This document shows positions 51,861 to 63,545 of a stretch of 64,000 nucleotides of DNA, piece after piece. Source of the DNA: Lunularia cruciata (taxonomy: Eukaryota; Streptophyta; Marchantiopsida; Lunulariales; Lunulariaceae); the NCBI GenBank assembly GCA_948567375.1, contig OX419756.1:30420552-30484551 (forward strand). The letters run 5' to 3'. Numbering within the stretch: position 1 is the stretch's first letter; every line of letters begins with the position of its first letter. Both the position numbers and the translations under genes were made by a program. Below the pieces are notes generated by a model. That model was not told the origin of the DNA. It did no database searches and was given only the letters and a program-made list of their open reading frames with translations.

Positions 51861-52513
51861 CCCTTCAGAAGCTGTTGCTTGGACAATTCACTTAGACCCC
51901 TTTCACTCATATGACCCAAATGGAGGTGCCATAACTAAGTAAGATATTTGGGATCTTCATTTTCAGAAATAGTACTTGCCACTCCTCCAATGATGGTCTT
52001 TCCAACAAGCTCATAAAGGTTTCCTATCTTCTTGCCTTCATTACAACCAATGCTCCTTTTGATACCTTAAGTGTTCCATTTTCTACTCCCCACCTCCAAC
52101 CAGTTGAGTCCAAAGTGCCTAGTGATATCAAATTCTTCCTTAACTCAGGAACATGCCTTACATCAGCAAGAGTCCTCACAATACCATCAAACATCTTAAT
52201 GTGTATTGTACCAATGCCAATAGCTTTACAAGCCATGTTGTTCCCCATTATTACAGATCCTCCATTGAATGATTTGTACTCATGAAACTACTCCTTATTT
52301 GGACACATATGGTAAGAGCAACCTGAGTCCAATATCCATGACTCCTCAAATTGATCTTTGTCTTGGGTAACACATAGAACATCATCCACAACTCCAGATG
52401 ACTGAGCAATGCTTGCTTGATCTGAAAGTTGACCTTTATCCTTGTTGGACTCAAGCCTCTTGTTGTTACAATCCTTCTTGAAATGTCCAACCTTCCCACA
52501 AATCTAGCACTTG
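51861..52513 (-). pseudogene. Element T protease and CCHC knuckle
   Basis: CCHC knuckle at about 52,510-52,465 (ICGKVGHFKKDC, first Cys lost to a stop), protease active site WILDSGCSYHMCP at about 52,345-52,300, then 52024-52248 (VIMGNNMACKAIGIGTIHIK, LADVRHVPELRKNLISLG), the usual copia protease body. A phase change occurs near 52,280. Confidence 0.75.
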
Positions 52514-53297
52514 CCTTTGAAACCTCCAGTTCTAGACTTGGATCTTGATTTACTCCTGATCTGATCCCTCTCTCTTGTCCTTCCTCTGATAAATAGAGCC
52601 TCTGAATTTGTCTTTTCTTGGTTGGGTCTTTTTTGCATCTCATTGGACAATAATGCTGAAGTGACCTCCTCACAGTTTATATCATCCTTCCCATATAGAA
52701 GAGTTGTGACCAAATGCTCATATGATAGAGAAAGTGAAGTCAATAACAGCAATGCCTTATCCTCCTCTTCTAACTTAACCTTTATGCTCATCAACTCACA
52801 AATGATTTTGTTGAAAGCATTGAGGTGCTCTATAATACTCTGGCCTTCCTTCATCCTCAACATATACAACTTGTGTTTAAGAAACAGTCTGTTTGTCAAA
52901 GACTTGGTCATATAAAGATTTTCCAGTTTGGCCCATAGTTTTGGTGCAGATTCCTCACTCATAACATTGTATAGCACTTCATCAGCAAGGTTCAACCTAA
53001 TAGTGCTAATAGCTCTGAGATCTGCATCTTCATCTTCCCCATCCTCATCACTTTGTCCTCCTTTTTCTTCTTTAGTGCTCTATGCAGTCCTTGCTGGACA
53101 AGAAGGTCCTTCATCTTCAGTTGCCAAAGTCCAAAATTGTTTTTCCCATCAAACTTCTCCACTGCAAATTTAGCATTTGATATGGATACCATCCCTGCCA
53201 TTGCTTTACTATAGACTTGCTTCTGGACCCACTTCCCTGCAACCTCAGATCTCAAGCCCCTCTTCAGGACCAACAAAGCTCTAAGCTCTGATACCAA
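52504..53297 (-). pseudogene. Element T gag
   Basis: 52992-53297 (AKFAVEKFDGKNNFGLWQLK, DLLVQQGLHRAL) and 52504-52995 (ADEVLYNVMSEESAPKLWAK, TKSLTNRLFLKHKLYMLRMK, IEHLNAFNKIICELMSI, TSLSLSYEHLVTTLLYGKDD). This is the UBN2/gag pattern of TNT1-like elements. A single stop around 52,990 separates the parts; an Arg/Ser-rich tail leads to the knuckle. Confidence 0.85.
53285..53296 (-). promoter_or_regulatory. Element T primer binding site, initiator-Met
   Basis: The minus strand reads TGGTATCAGAGC, a perfect match to the initiator tRNA-Met 3' end complement, two bases after the 5' LTR. Confidence 0.92.
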
Positions 53298-53298
53298 T

Positions 53299-53692
53299 TG
53301 TTAGAAAATACAATCCCAAGGGACCTCTTGCAATAGCACATCATAAGGCCCATTAAACATAAATAGGAGGACTAATAGGGAATAATGTGGTTCACTCCTT
53401 GTCCCGGAAGCTACCTCCACGGCTGAAACAGGCTCACACCAGCCTTTGAACATTTATTTCCATTTCACACATGTATATATATACAAACACAAGGATAGTC
53501 CCTTTGTCATCCTTCTAAACTTCTAAATATAGACCTGCGTGACTTCATGAGTATTGACCACTCAAGATATCTAGTCCCTTTAATATTGACCTTAGAAGTG
53601 ACTGAATATATATCTAAACAAGTGATTGCCCATCATCCACATGATACAATAAGGAGTATCCATCAGTCAAGTTTTGATCTTGCTCTTGATCT
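53299..53692 (-). repeat. Element T 5' LTR (about 394 bp)
   Basis: Plus-strand TGTTAGAAAATAC at 53,299 to CTCTTGATC(T) at 53,692. Just beyond it a (CTTGCT)n-like run (53,684-53,712) blurs the exact end. Confidence 0.85.
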
Positions 53693-53769
53693 TGCTTTTG
53701 CTCTTGCTCTTGATAATAGAAAAAAATTTAGAGAGAGTAGAAAGGTAGTGAGAAGCTAAGATAGGGAAA

Positions 53770-54732
53770 CTTTTGGTTTTCTTTGGCAAAGTTGGAGAAG
53801 ATATGGAGGCCATTTTGAGAAACTTTAAGAAAGCTTGCAAACAAAACAATGAGTGGATCTCATTATTGTTTGATTTCCTTGAGAATATAGCTCTTACTTG
53901 GTATGGGTCAAAATACCAAAAGGAAGAGAGGAGAGATGATCAAGAGGAGTCTTGGGAAAGTTTGACTATTACACTCATTGAAAACTTTCCCTCCAAATGA
54001 AAGTTATAAGAGATTGATGAGTGAAGTTAGCTTCCTCAAGCAAGGAAATGGAGAGAAAATGAGATCTTATGTAAAAAGAGTGTAGAAGTTAGAGTCCTAA
54101 TTTTTTGTAGTGTTGAAGAAGAGTGGGAACAATGTGGAGCTACTATGATTGAAATAGTAGCCATGCTCACAAAGAATTATATGGGAGGATTGAAGCTTCT
54201 TCCAAGGTAGAAGCTATCAAGACTGCAATTAATATGGATGAGAGTTTGTATAGAGATGAGAGTGATTTGGTAGTGAAGGAGGTTGTGCATCCTCCACAAG
54301 TATGGTGGAAATTTTGGTCCCTTAGTGGTAATGGTTGCACCACAAGTAATATTTACTCTAGTTCTTGCATCTCTACCAAAAGATTCATTTCAAAACTATC
54401 ATGGATCAACTTATAGATCTCAAGGTCAATATAATACAAATATAGGAGAATAGAGAAGTGGATCCATATGGTGGAATTTCCCATAGTTGAATCAACTTAC
54501 CACCAAAGGATCAAAATTTCCACCATGATTGTGGACTTGTGGAGGATACAAAACCTCCTTCACTACCAAGTCACTCTTATCTTCATCCAAACTCTCATCT
54601 ATATAAATTGCAATTTTGATATCTTTGACCTTGGAAGAAGGTTTCAACATATTTCCCCTGACTTCAAATCTGTGGTTTCAATCCTCCCATAAATTTCTTG
54701 GTGAGCATGGCTACTATTTCAATCATAGTAGT
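53770..54732 (+). pseudogene. G4 gag N-terminal part (Ty3/gypsy)
   Basis: 53773-54000 reads FFGKVGEDMEAILRNFKKAC, NNEWISLLFDFLENIALTWY and ESWESLTITLIENFPSK, the F.G...D...FL..F......W...K......L.G.A..WY pattern of gypsy gag. It continues with shifts to about 54,260 (MDESLYRDES region). LU-6 cuts it at 54,732. Confidence 0.65.
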
Positions 54733-57700
54733 TGTGGTACCCACATTTTATTTTTTTTAAGTTTTAAAGAAGAAGTGCATTGGTAAAGCCGAAGGAAGGC
54801 TAAACAAGGAAGAAAGGTGAAGAATTATATGTTTGGCATAAACCCAAAGTTGACCTTGGGTCAAGTCCAAAGGACTTGGGTTGGATAAGATAAAATACAA
54901 AGACAAGGACTTTGTATTGAGAAGTGCGACTTGATCCAAAGACCCTATAACAAACTTCTTTGGGTTCCACCAATTAAGAAAATACATGAGAAGAAAGTGA
55001 CTACCTCGAGACCAAGATGTTCTTGAAAGTGACAGGAAACAACTTCAAAGCATTGGTGAGTGACACAGAGCAGCAACTGAAGAATGATTGATCAGCAAGG
55101 GACTATAAAATTGGATTTCTATGAGGAAGCACTGCAATCTCTAGATGTTATCCTGTTCTTATTTAGAGTCAATCCAAGGGAATGCAAATTTTGAATACGC
55201 AAGAGGAGTGGGTTAGAATCTTGGATATGATCTTCATAGGCACAGAGTGAGGAAGCACACAATGGCCCCAAAAGTGAGTAAGTAGAGTGCAGTGAGAGGT
55301 CTTGCAATGTGTAGATTGGATGTAGTGGCAAGGATTGAGGTCTTATTGAGACTTTGTATCACTTTTTTGGCCTGGAATTGGAATTTTAGCTTTCCAAGTT
55401 TCATGGCAAAGATTGTTGCAAGTGATTGCAAGGATGGGCTGAACTACAAAGGAAAGAGAGGAAATAAGGCTTGATGGACAAAGTTGGATTGGAGATTAGT
55501 CTTGGGTAGAGAAGCAGGAGAGGTATGGAGTACCACCTTCTATTGGAAGTGTGATGCGTTGGAAGAAACTGCCAAGGTTAGGAATTCCTTTAATCAACCG
55601 TGCACAAAGAATAGGTATAAGGTGGATAGTTATAGAGACCCAGTGCAAGGAGGGATTGTGAGCACAATGATGATGATGTTCAAGCCAGAGTAAACCACCT
55701 GTGTCACAATGCAACATACAATATTCTTTCACTAGATGTTTGTGAAAGAAGTGGTAGATTGGACAAAGTGTCTGCACCGGCGGGTGGGGAAAATGATTAC
55801 GGGTTGGAGAATGGATATACAACCATATTACTTTGTACCCTTTGTAGCTCAATTCTACTTTGGGCTGAATCTGCTGACTTTGGAGGAGAGAAGTAGAATG
55901 CATTCTCACTTTCATCCGGAACTGTGCAAGGAGGCAAATGCGGATGAACAATATTACATGGAGTGGGTTTGCAAGGGAGATGATTATTACATGAAGAGTG
56001 GGAAGGAGAGGATAGTAGCAGTCAACCTCTCCATGCTAAAAAATTGAAGTAGACACAAAGGATGAATTACGTCAATACATCAACAAAAGATGCAAAAACC
56101 TAATCTAAAGCCAATGTTGGTGAAAGTGAAGGAATCAATTCCGGGGGAGGAATCAAAAGGAGAAACTGCATCAAAGGAAGAAGCCTTGGGAGGAGAAGAA
56201 GAGTTCACATTATGAAGTGAGGAATCAAGCAGTGGTAGTGAAGGAGAAGCTGAAGTTCAACAACAAGAGAAAGAGTTGTGGAAGCAGAGCAGACAAGTCC
56301 AGAGATGTCCATAATGATGCGGGGGTGTGAGAAGGAAGAAGAAGGTGTCTTGGTATGTCCAAGAGGTGCCAAGGCAAAGAGAAGTGCTCAAGATGTTGCC
56401 GTTGGACCAATTGAGGTTACCACCAAGACAAAGGAGAGCTTAGATGAAAAAACTTTGAAGATACAAAGATCATATCTTTGGGTAAGGTGCCAGTTGAGGA
56501 GTTACCTGCCAAAGGGAAAGATGGTAGAGCAACAACAGGCAGTGTGAAAGAATGGAGTATCTGTCAAATGTAGTATGTCCCTTGTTGGTATTTTTGCAAA
56601 AGAAGGAAAAGATGGCAAGTGCTGACCTGGATATGAAGGATGAATTAGCCATCGTGACAAAGTGGAGTGCGTAGACCTCATTGTTGAGAAGTAAGCTAAT
56701 GCGACTAGAAATGGAAGCCAAAGAACTTTGGGTAGAGGCAATTCTTTGAAAGATTACGAAAGACTTTGTAGTGAGATAAAATTAAAAAGGAAGTCAGATT
56801 AGAAGAAGTAGGAGTGCAAGTATCTTCAAATCAATTACTTGAGACATTAGAAAAGAGTGGGTCAAGTGAGAAAGATGTAGGTAGTGCATCCATGATCTCA
56901 ATTGCAGTTTAGAGTGAAGAAGTAGTAGAAATAGTGGAAGATGTAGTAAAATTAGGTAGACTCAAAGATGGAGAAGTGATAGGAGGATCATCGAGTTTGG
57001 AAGCCAAGGTCGAGGTTGACATCAGATCGGATTAGAAACAAATTTGAGATTTGAAGAGGTAGATATAAAGATGTGCATTGTCATTCAAATCTATAAGTTG
57101 GTAAAGTTGTTGTAGAACGGTATAGTTGTTAGTAATGATCAATTGATTTACTATTTAAAGGATCATTTGTAGTCTTATATTGTTTATTATTCCAAATATC
57201 TGGAGATAGATAAAGCAAAGTGTTGAGTTTAGTGCTTGTCACTTGAGCTTAATTCCGAGTACCAAATTTGTGTTTGTGTTTGTGAGTGTGTGGAGAATTT
57301 TGAAGTGAAAATCAGTGTGCTTGTTGGATGTTGGATTTTGTAGCCTCGATCTTCATTCAATATGTTTGATCTTGAGTGGATAGCAATCAAAGCAATGCCT
57401 TGACAGATCTGAGAGGAATTTTAATGTTGGTAGTATTCAGCATTTGTGAGTGCAGCGTAGGGTTGATGCAAAGCAAGGAAGGAAATCAATCAAGGAAAGT
57501 GTGCCTTCAGTGGAGGAGTGGAACACAATCTGAGGCAAAGGTGGTTTTCAATGAAGTAGTCATCTTCAAAAGGATCTAAATCATCACAATCAAGATTGTT
57601 CAAAAAGATTCAAAAGATTTGTGATTAATGAGTGTTAATTTGTGACAAGACTGAAAGTTAGTGCTTGTTACTCTCTTTTGGGTGTAGTTTCTACCTAAGA

Positions 57701-57832
57701 GATTAAAGAACTCAAGAAGAACTATATTGTTACTTTTTGCTTTGTATTTGACCACTTCTGACTTGTATCTCTATGAGAACAAACTTTACTTACCTGATTA
57801 CCATAAAAGTGATATTTTCCAAGTTGTTACAG
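54733..57832 (+). mobile_element. LU-6: solo LTR, 3.1 kb, in the gag of G4
   Basis: Starts TGTGGTACCCACA and ends AGTTGTTACA. Perfect target duplication GTAGT (54728-54732 and 57833-57837). About 600 bp shorter than sisters, the loss lying in the coiled-coil part. TATTTAAAG at 57,152, 680 bp before the end. Confidence 0.88.
55262..57035 (+). pseudogene. LU-family LTR-encoded protein, shortened
   Basis: Function unknown. Starts MAPKVSK; RLDVVARIEVLLRLCITF, LAWNWNFSFP and MAKIVASDCKDG to 55,480; then 55484-55693 (DWRLVLGREAGEVWSTTFYW, NQPCTKNRYKVDSYRDPV) and 55736-56047 (MITGWRMDIQPYYFVPFVAQ, FYFGLNLLTLEERSRMHSHF, HPELCKEANADEQYYME). This is the longest readable version of the globular part. 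The coiled coil (56,278-56,760) is truncated relative to LU-4. Ends EVDIRSD-stop. Confidence 0.68.
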
Positions 57833-57837
57833 TAGTT

Positions 57838-58500
57838 CTACATCATTCCTATTCATGGGAATATAATACAACTATCCATATAGAGGAGGCCAACCAACAA
57901 GCAAATCCAATGATAGGAATTGTTTTGGTTGTGGAGGTGGAGGTCACATCTACTGAAATTATTCAAATTCCACTTACAATGTAGGAAGGAGTTATGAGAG
58001 ATTCAATGTATGGAAGGAGGGAGGTGGTGAAGCCCAAGTAGCTCCTACTCAAAATAAACATAAGGCAATAGCATTTATGAATGTGGTTGAAAGCAAGTAT
58101 GAGAAAGGATAGTGCTCAAACTTCAAAGGTCTTAACTCAAAGCCTTTGGCTCAAGAGGAGAAGAGAACCCACTTTGCAAATGATGCATATTCTTCTAAAG
58201 GATTCACTCCTAGCAATGAAATTTTAGTGCACACAAGGACTACTCATGCTACCACTTTAATATTATCAATAAGAAAGACTCTAAGGAAGAAGTTGAGAAT
58301 GGATGATTTTTTTATCTCAAAGCAACAATGGGACTACAATGTGTTAGAGGACATTGGTAGTCATAAGGTCAACATCACTATGGATCAAATCATTGCTTTG
58401 AATCCTACCTTGAGAAAGGAATTGAAGGGTGGTTTGAGTTTTAAAAAGGGCAAGAGAAAGAAGAGAGAAAAGGAGAAGATCCAATATCAATAAGGGTGGT
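57838..58500 (+). pseudogene. G4 gag C-terminus: zinc knuckle and pre-protease region
   Basis: Right after LU-6 the plus strand gives NCFGCGGGGHIY-stop (about 57,913-57,950), a CX2CX4H knuckle whose last Cys is lost. Then 58146-58493: NDAYSSKGFTPSNEIL, QWDYNVLEDIGSHKVNITMD and IIALNPTLRKELKGGLSFKK, a spacer common ahead of the protease in Tat-like gypsy elements (recalled). Confidence 0.6.
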
Positions 58501-58880
58501 GGATGCAAAATAAATACCATAGGAAGCTTGTGAGTATACCACCAAGATTGATGCAAGGGTAAGTGGTCACAACATCAAGGATGTACTTGTCAATAGAGGA
58601 TTTGTGGAGATGCCATGTCAAAGAGATTGATGAAGAAGTTGGGTATGATATCCTCTTGACCTTCAATATTTTTTGTAAGCATGGCAAACAAGCAACAAGT
58701 TTGACCAATAAGTGTGATAGATAAAGTTGTAATATTGATTATGGAAGTTAAAAATCTCATGATTTCTCAGTTTATAGGATTCAAGAAATGATTTGCTACT
58801 TGGGAGGCCATGGTTGAGAGCAACTTGCATAGCTAATCTATGGCACAAAGTGGGCTTGAGATTGGGCCATCAAACTATTA
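58501..58880 (+). pseudogene. G4 aspartic protease, decayed
   Basis: A plus-strand reading near 58,570 gives SGHNIKDVLVN.G with the Asp-Gly-Gly-Ser region worn, then a C-terminal block YLGRPWLRATCIANLWHKVG and LRLGHQTIKF at about 58,795-58,880. The LGRPWLR block is the clearest evidence. Confidence 0.55.
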
Positions 58881-59040
58881 AATTTTAGTTCCTTTAACTA
58901 ATAACACCAACATCTCACAATCAAATACACCATAATGTGGTTATTGAGAATTAGATTCAGAAGAAAGAGCTTTATATGTGGACACAAGCATGGAGGAAGA
59001 GACCTCCACATATTAGGATGAATATGAATCTTATTCAAAT

Positions 59041-59740
59041 ATGTATCCTTTGTGTGCAATAGGTGTTTTGCTTGAGGTAGAGGATTTGAAAGGCATTGAT
59101 AAATCACCATTGACTCATGAGGAAACAAAGATGAGACTATTTACTTTCAAGTATCGTCCAAATATTAGCAAGGAAGAGAAGGTAAGATTTGAAGGGAGTT
59201 TTTGCAAGTTAATCCATGTGTTTGCTTTCAATTACAAGAATCTCAAAAATTTCACATTGTAGGAGCATCAATTAAAGGTGAAGTCTTATAAAAATCCTAT
59301 TTGCAAAAGTAAAATTGCATTTGCACACCAAAAACTTTGGTTGTGAAGGTGGAGATTGATGAACTCATAGAAGTTGGGTTTATCTTTGAGGTGGAGAATT
59401 CTAAATGGATGTCTCCAATGTGCTTGTGAAGAATAAGAAGTGCAACCTCCAAGTATGTGTAGATTACAAGAAGCTCAATGTTGTTACCAAGAAAGACTAC
59501 TATCTCTTGCCTTTCATTGATCAAATCTTAGAGGGAGTTGTAATTCATGAAAGGTACAATTTTGGAGATGGTTAGAGCAGGTATAACCAAATCAAGATTG
59601 CACTTGAGCATCAAAAACTCATCACATTCACTACATCTTGGAGAACTTATGCTTTCAAGGTCATACTACCAATGACTTATTTTAGCATTAGCCAAGCTAT
59701 CTTGTTTGAGTAAATGTACCAATGAGATACTCTCAACTAG
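59041..59740 (+). pseudogene. G4 reverse transcriptase, N-terminal half
   Basis: 59041-59262 (EEKVRFEGSFCKLIHVFAFN, YKNLKNF), then MNSIEVGF-like INDE block: IDELIEVGFIFEVENSKW (about 59,355), NLQVCVDYKKLNVVTKKDYY, LLPFIDQILEGVV (about 59,440-59,540), YNQIKIALEHQKLITFTTSW, RTYAFKVILPMTYF (about 59,580-59,680). Phases vary. It breaks off at about 59,735, before YxDD, where LU-7 begins. Confidence 0.65.
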
Positions 59741-59741
59741 G

Positions 59742-62215
59742 CAAACATGTTTTTCTTTCAAGCAAGAAGTATGCAAATGGAAATCAAGAAAGATGGTGGA
59801 GCACCTTACTTGGTCTCTTTTGTGATACATTTCTACATGGTGCTAAATATTTTATCAAGGGAGGAGCACAAGGATCTTCCTAGCCACTTCCACCCAATAA
59901 GATACTTTGCCTTGCAACTTGAAGGGAGATCAATGATCAAGAAGTATCAAGAAGCAGATGCAAAGTATGCATCAACTGGAGAATTCATACTAGTAGACAA
60001 AGAAGGTCCACTATGAAGCTTAAGAAGAAGATGACACCTTTATCAAAGTCTCCAAAACTTGCTAAGAGACCAAGGAAGAATCATCAAATGATAGAGGCAT
60101 CTATGGAAGAAGAAAGAAGAGTACCAAGGAGAAGAAAAATCCTTTATCTTGAAATGGTCTATAGAAGGATTAGAGGACATGGAGCAATGCAAAGATGCAC
60201 AATCAGCTCTAAATCTAGAGCCAAGTGAAGAGAAGGAAGGCCAATCAAAAGAACAAGGAGAAACATCACATCAAGCTAAAGAACCTCCTAGCCCTAGCCA
60301 AGAAATGTGTGTTCAAAGAAAGGAGAAACTAAACACCAAAACCAATAAGAAGAAGAACATTGGCCTAAAGTAAAGCAAGAAGCCAAAGACCATTGGCCAA
60401 AAGTAGAAGCTGAAGTAGAAGTTGAAGTTGAAGTAGAGGAAGAAGGCAAAGATCCTCCAATAGAAGTGCAGGCCAAATTAAGGGAAGGATCTACCCATGT
60501 GACCCAAGTACCAGTAATGAAAAGATTGCACTTTATCATGCACTTGGTGGGAACAAGGCTTCAATTTACAGAGCTCTTGTTACCTCAATACCTAAGAAGA
60601 ATGCATAGATGTGGTGGATTACACCACCTTGGTGTGTAGGATGCATAAAGAGATCTATACTTGGAAGGCAAAGGAATTTTGAGCAAAGGAGGAGATAGCA
60701 AAGGCATGCAACTCATAGAAGGAAGAGGCAAAAAGGGGTAAATGTCATTGTGAAGGAAAACTTTGAGATAAAAAGGTAGAACTCTTCACCACTTGCGGGC
60801 TAAAAGAGATAGGAGGACAAACTAAGAAGGTTACAACTCAAGTTGGGAACATTACAATTGAGAAGAAGGACATGCAACTTGGACAAGACCAGCTGAGAGG
60901 TTGAGATGAAGAATTAGAAAATATTTGGAGAGAAATAGAGACTACTAAGATCCAAGTAGTGGCCTTAGACGTGCATATATCTAAGTACCAAAAGGAGGTG
61001 GTGATCCATTTGGAACAACTAGCAAAAGATCTAAAGAATGAGAAAGAAGAGAGGGAAGCAGATTGACCCCAAACAATGGAGGAGGTGAAGAAAGAAGTAA
61101 GAATCTTGAACTAGCACTTGGAGGAAGAAAAGTTGAAAGCCATGTTAAAGAGGCAGGTTAAGGGAAGGAAATGAAGGCAAATATACATGAGTTGACGTTG
61201 CAGGTCCAAAAGTTTGAGGGAGGAACATATGACAAAGAAAAAATGGACCAATTAGCAATTAGAATTAACAAACACATAGATAGGAAGCTTACTAAAGTTT
61301 GTGATACCTTTTATCTAGAAATATTAGGATACAAGGTGTAGACCAAACTCCTTTTTAGGAACTCTTAAGGCAAAGGTAGTTCTTTGTATGGAGAACTTTC
61401 AGCCAAAGACACTTCACTTTAAGTCAAAGAAGTTCTTTGTAGTTGTAGGAAATGTAAAGGAGGAAGTTATTCAAATACCTTTGCAATTTTAAATACTTTG
61501 GAGAGTAAAGCCTTTGGAGTTGTATAATTCTTTGCAGTTGTATATACCTTCAAAGTTATAAGTCCAAAGAAAAGTAAATTCAAATTGTCTTTAAGGAAGA
61601 CCTTACACCTTCTTTGGTATGTATAAGGTGCATAATTGACCTACATGTGATTAGGATAAGTTAGTATTAGAATCCTAAGTTTGTGATATATGCAAAGATA
61701 GAAAATTTCTAGAAATCCACTTAGCCATTAAATCCCTTTAGGGTGAAATAGGGTATTTAAGTCTTTGGCCGCTATTATTGTGGTTTACTTTATGCAAAAA
61801 AAGTTAAGTAAAAGGACTCTGAGTTTCTTTTCATTGAAATACTTTCATTTTGAGCGTTAGTGAATGCTTGTGTTGAGTAGTGGTGAGGAATGTTTCAATA
61901 GGATCACAAGTGTTGGAGTGTAGAGATAAACATTGGAACTTGATCAGAATGTGCAATTTGGAGGGATCTAAAGGAAAGAATCAATATATTGAGGATTTGC
62001 TAATGTGAAGACACCTTTTGAGTTGTGCCTTTAGAGAATGGTAGTTTGTAACTTGTGAGGTTGAAATCTTTGGAGTGAAAGAGTCTTTGGGGCGAAGTGA
62101 ACTATCACACTCAAGATTAATTTGGAACCTATTTTTAGTGAAAGTGATCTTTAGTTTTCCCTTTTTTGTAATGTGCCTCAAGGAGTGACATTACCCTCTT
62201 GTGGACATAGTTATT
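59742..62215 (+). mobile_element. LU-7: divergent, 5'-truncated LU-like LTR
   Basis: It begins inside the family frame: 59747-60016 has GGAPYLVSFVIHFYMVLNIL, SREEHKDLPSHFHPIRYFAL, matching PPHYFVAFVAHFYLRLNLL and HFHLDL of LU-5. A Lys/Pro/Glu-rich linker (60,013-60,480) follows, then a coiled coil with stops (60,780-61,160, for example LEEEKLKAMLKRQVKG). After 61,400 the U3 end, R and U5 are unlike LU-1 to LU-6 but resemble 18,850-19,300. A TATTTAAG box lies near 61,752. The 3' boundary is uncertain; no target duplication seen. Confidence 0.5.
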
Positions 62216-63309
62216 ACAAACGAGGTTAAATAGGAAACAATAAATGAGCTGCAACATTATAACATCTTCTAGTCACTTCCCTTCACTTCTAGTAATTTAA
62301 CACTCATATTCTCAAGGAAAAATATGTTCTCACTGATTTTACTAGCATTGTGTGTATGCAATATCTCTTTTCTAAAATTTGATATTTATTTAAAAATCAT
62401 CATGATAGAAAGATCATGATATTTTACTGCAATTTCCATTCTATAATTCTTTGTTTGTACTTTATTATACATCCAACAAGCACTAGATAAGAATCTCAAA
62501 TTTGTATTTACTTTATGGAAAATGATTTATATCATAATTTTCAATGTTTCATATCAAGTAAATAGAGATATAAATTTTACTACTTGCATTGAAATAGAAA
62601 TTAGATTATTTATTATTCTAATATTTGATTGATACATATTCTTTAGACCCAATAAGAAGAAAAATCGTATTCTCTTTTTATCTCATTTTAATGATGGATG
62701 TACATCTTTGGATGTACATCTGATTTGTTTAGTAGATAACAAATTTTGACCTTATACATTGAAATCTTTTGAATCAAGTTTTATTCTTTTAACCATATGA
62801 ATGGTAATAATATCTAAATGTACCTAGTAAGTTATTGTGCTTAGATTTCCTATATTTTGTTTATCTAAATTGATATAAGATTCCAAATGTATTAACTATG
62901 ATCTATATCTCTTCAACATCGGAATTTATACTATATTCTCTTCATTAATTACCAAAAAATCTATGGATTAATCAAATGATAACTCTCATTTATGCTTGAT
63001 ATTGCACATATTTAAATTGAAGATAAATTACCATACTAAGCTTTAGATCCAATAATATTCAATAACTTGCTTGAATTCATCAAACTATCTAAGTTATTTT
63101 TAAATTTAGATTAATGGTTGTAATGACTTTCTAATTTGCTACATCAAAGAAGCTAATAAAGCTTAAATACCCTTGAAAATAGGCTTTAACAAGCCTATTG
63201 AAGCTCCATTATCCTTAGAGAGGCTTATTAGAGCCCAATTTAGGTTATTTAGATCATAATAACTGAAAAAATTTATTATATATTTATAAAACAAGATAAA
63301 TACATTAAA
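62216..63309. other. AT-rich spacer, no gene seen
   Basis: No open frame with recognisable content on either strand. It contains two adjacent copies of the palindrome GATGTACATC at about 62,697-62,721. No other repeat or LTR boundary could be fixed. Confidence 0.5.
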
Positions 63310-63530
63310 TGTGGTGCTAACTATTGATACTACCCCAACCTCATAGTGACTTAGTTAGTGACTTAGTTCTCACCATATAGTTGTATTAGGGTTTAGGATA
63401 CACATGTATACTATATATACATGAGAAGAGTACATTCTTGCTTATCTTCCTTGTGCACTCTCTCACTCTCTCTTACGATCCATTATGAATGGGACTAGAG
63501 TGTTTTGTCCAATCCTTCTATTCTTTGACA
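63310..63530 (+). mobile_element. 5' LTR (221 bp) of an element running off the right edge
   Basis: TGTGGTGCTAAC ... TTCTTTGACA, followed at once by a primer site. A TATA region (ACTATATATACATGAG) lies at about 63,410 and a CT-rich stretch (CTCTCTCACTCTCTCTTAC) near 63,460. Short LTR plus initiator-Met priming suggests Ty1/copia; no coding is visible to confirm this. Confidence 0.75.
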
Positions 63531-63545
63531 TGGTATCAAAGTAGG
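63531..63545 (+). promoter_or_regulatory. Primer binding site, initiator-Met type
   Basis: TGGTATCAAAGTAGG abuts the LTR; the canonical start is TGGTATCAGAG, one mismatch. Confidence 0.8.

Larger units (their letters stand above)
48801..53692 (-). mobile_element. T: Ty1/copia element, Tork/TNT1-like
   Basis: About 4.9 kb with LTRs at 48801-49190 (3') and 53299-53692 (5'). Minus strand: LTR, primer site, gag, CCHC, protease, integrase, RT, RNase H, LTR. The integrase-before-RT order and the protein blocks are copia type. The LTRs are similar by eye (scattered substitutions, an indel near the CACGGCTG stretch), so it is younger than most neighbours. I found no convincing target duplication. 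Confidence 0.88.

Noticed and set aside
48796-53720. Target duplication for element T
   Set aside because: AAGAT precedes the left LTR but no matching pentamer follows the right LTR; the CTTGCT-like repeat there blurs the border.
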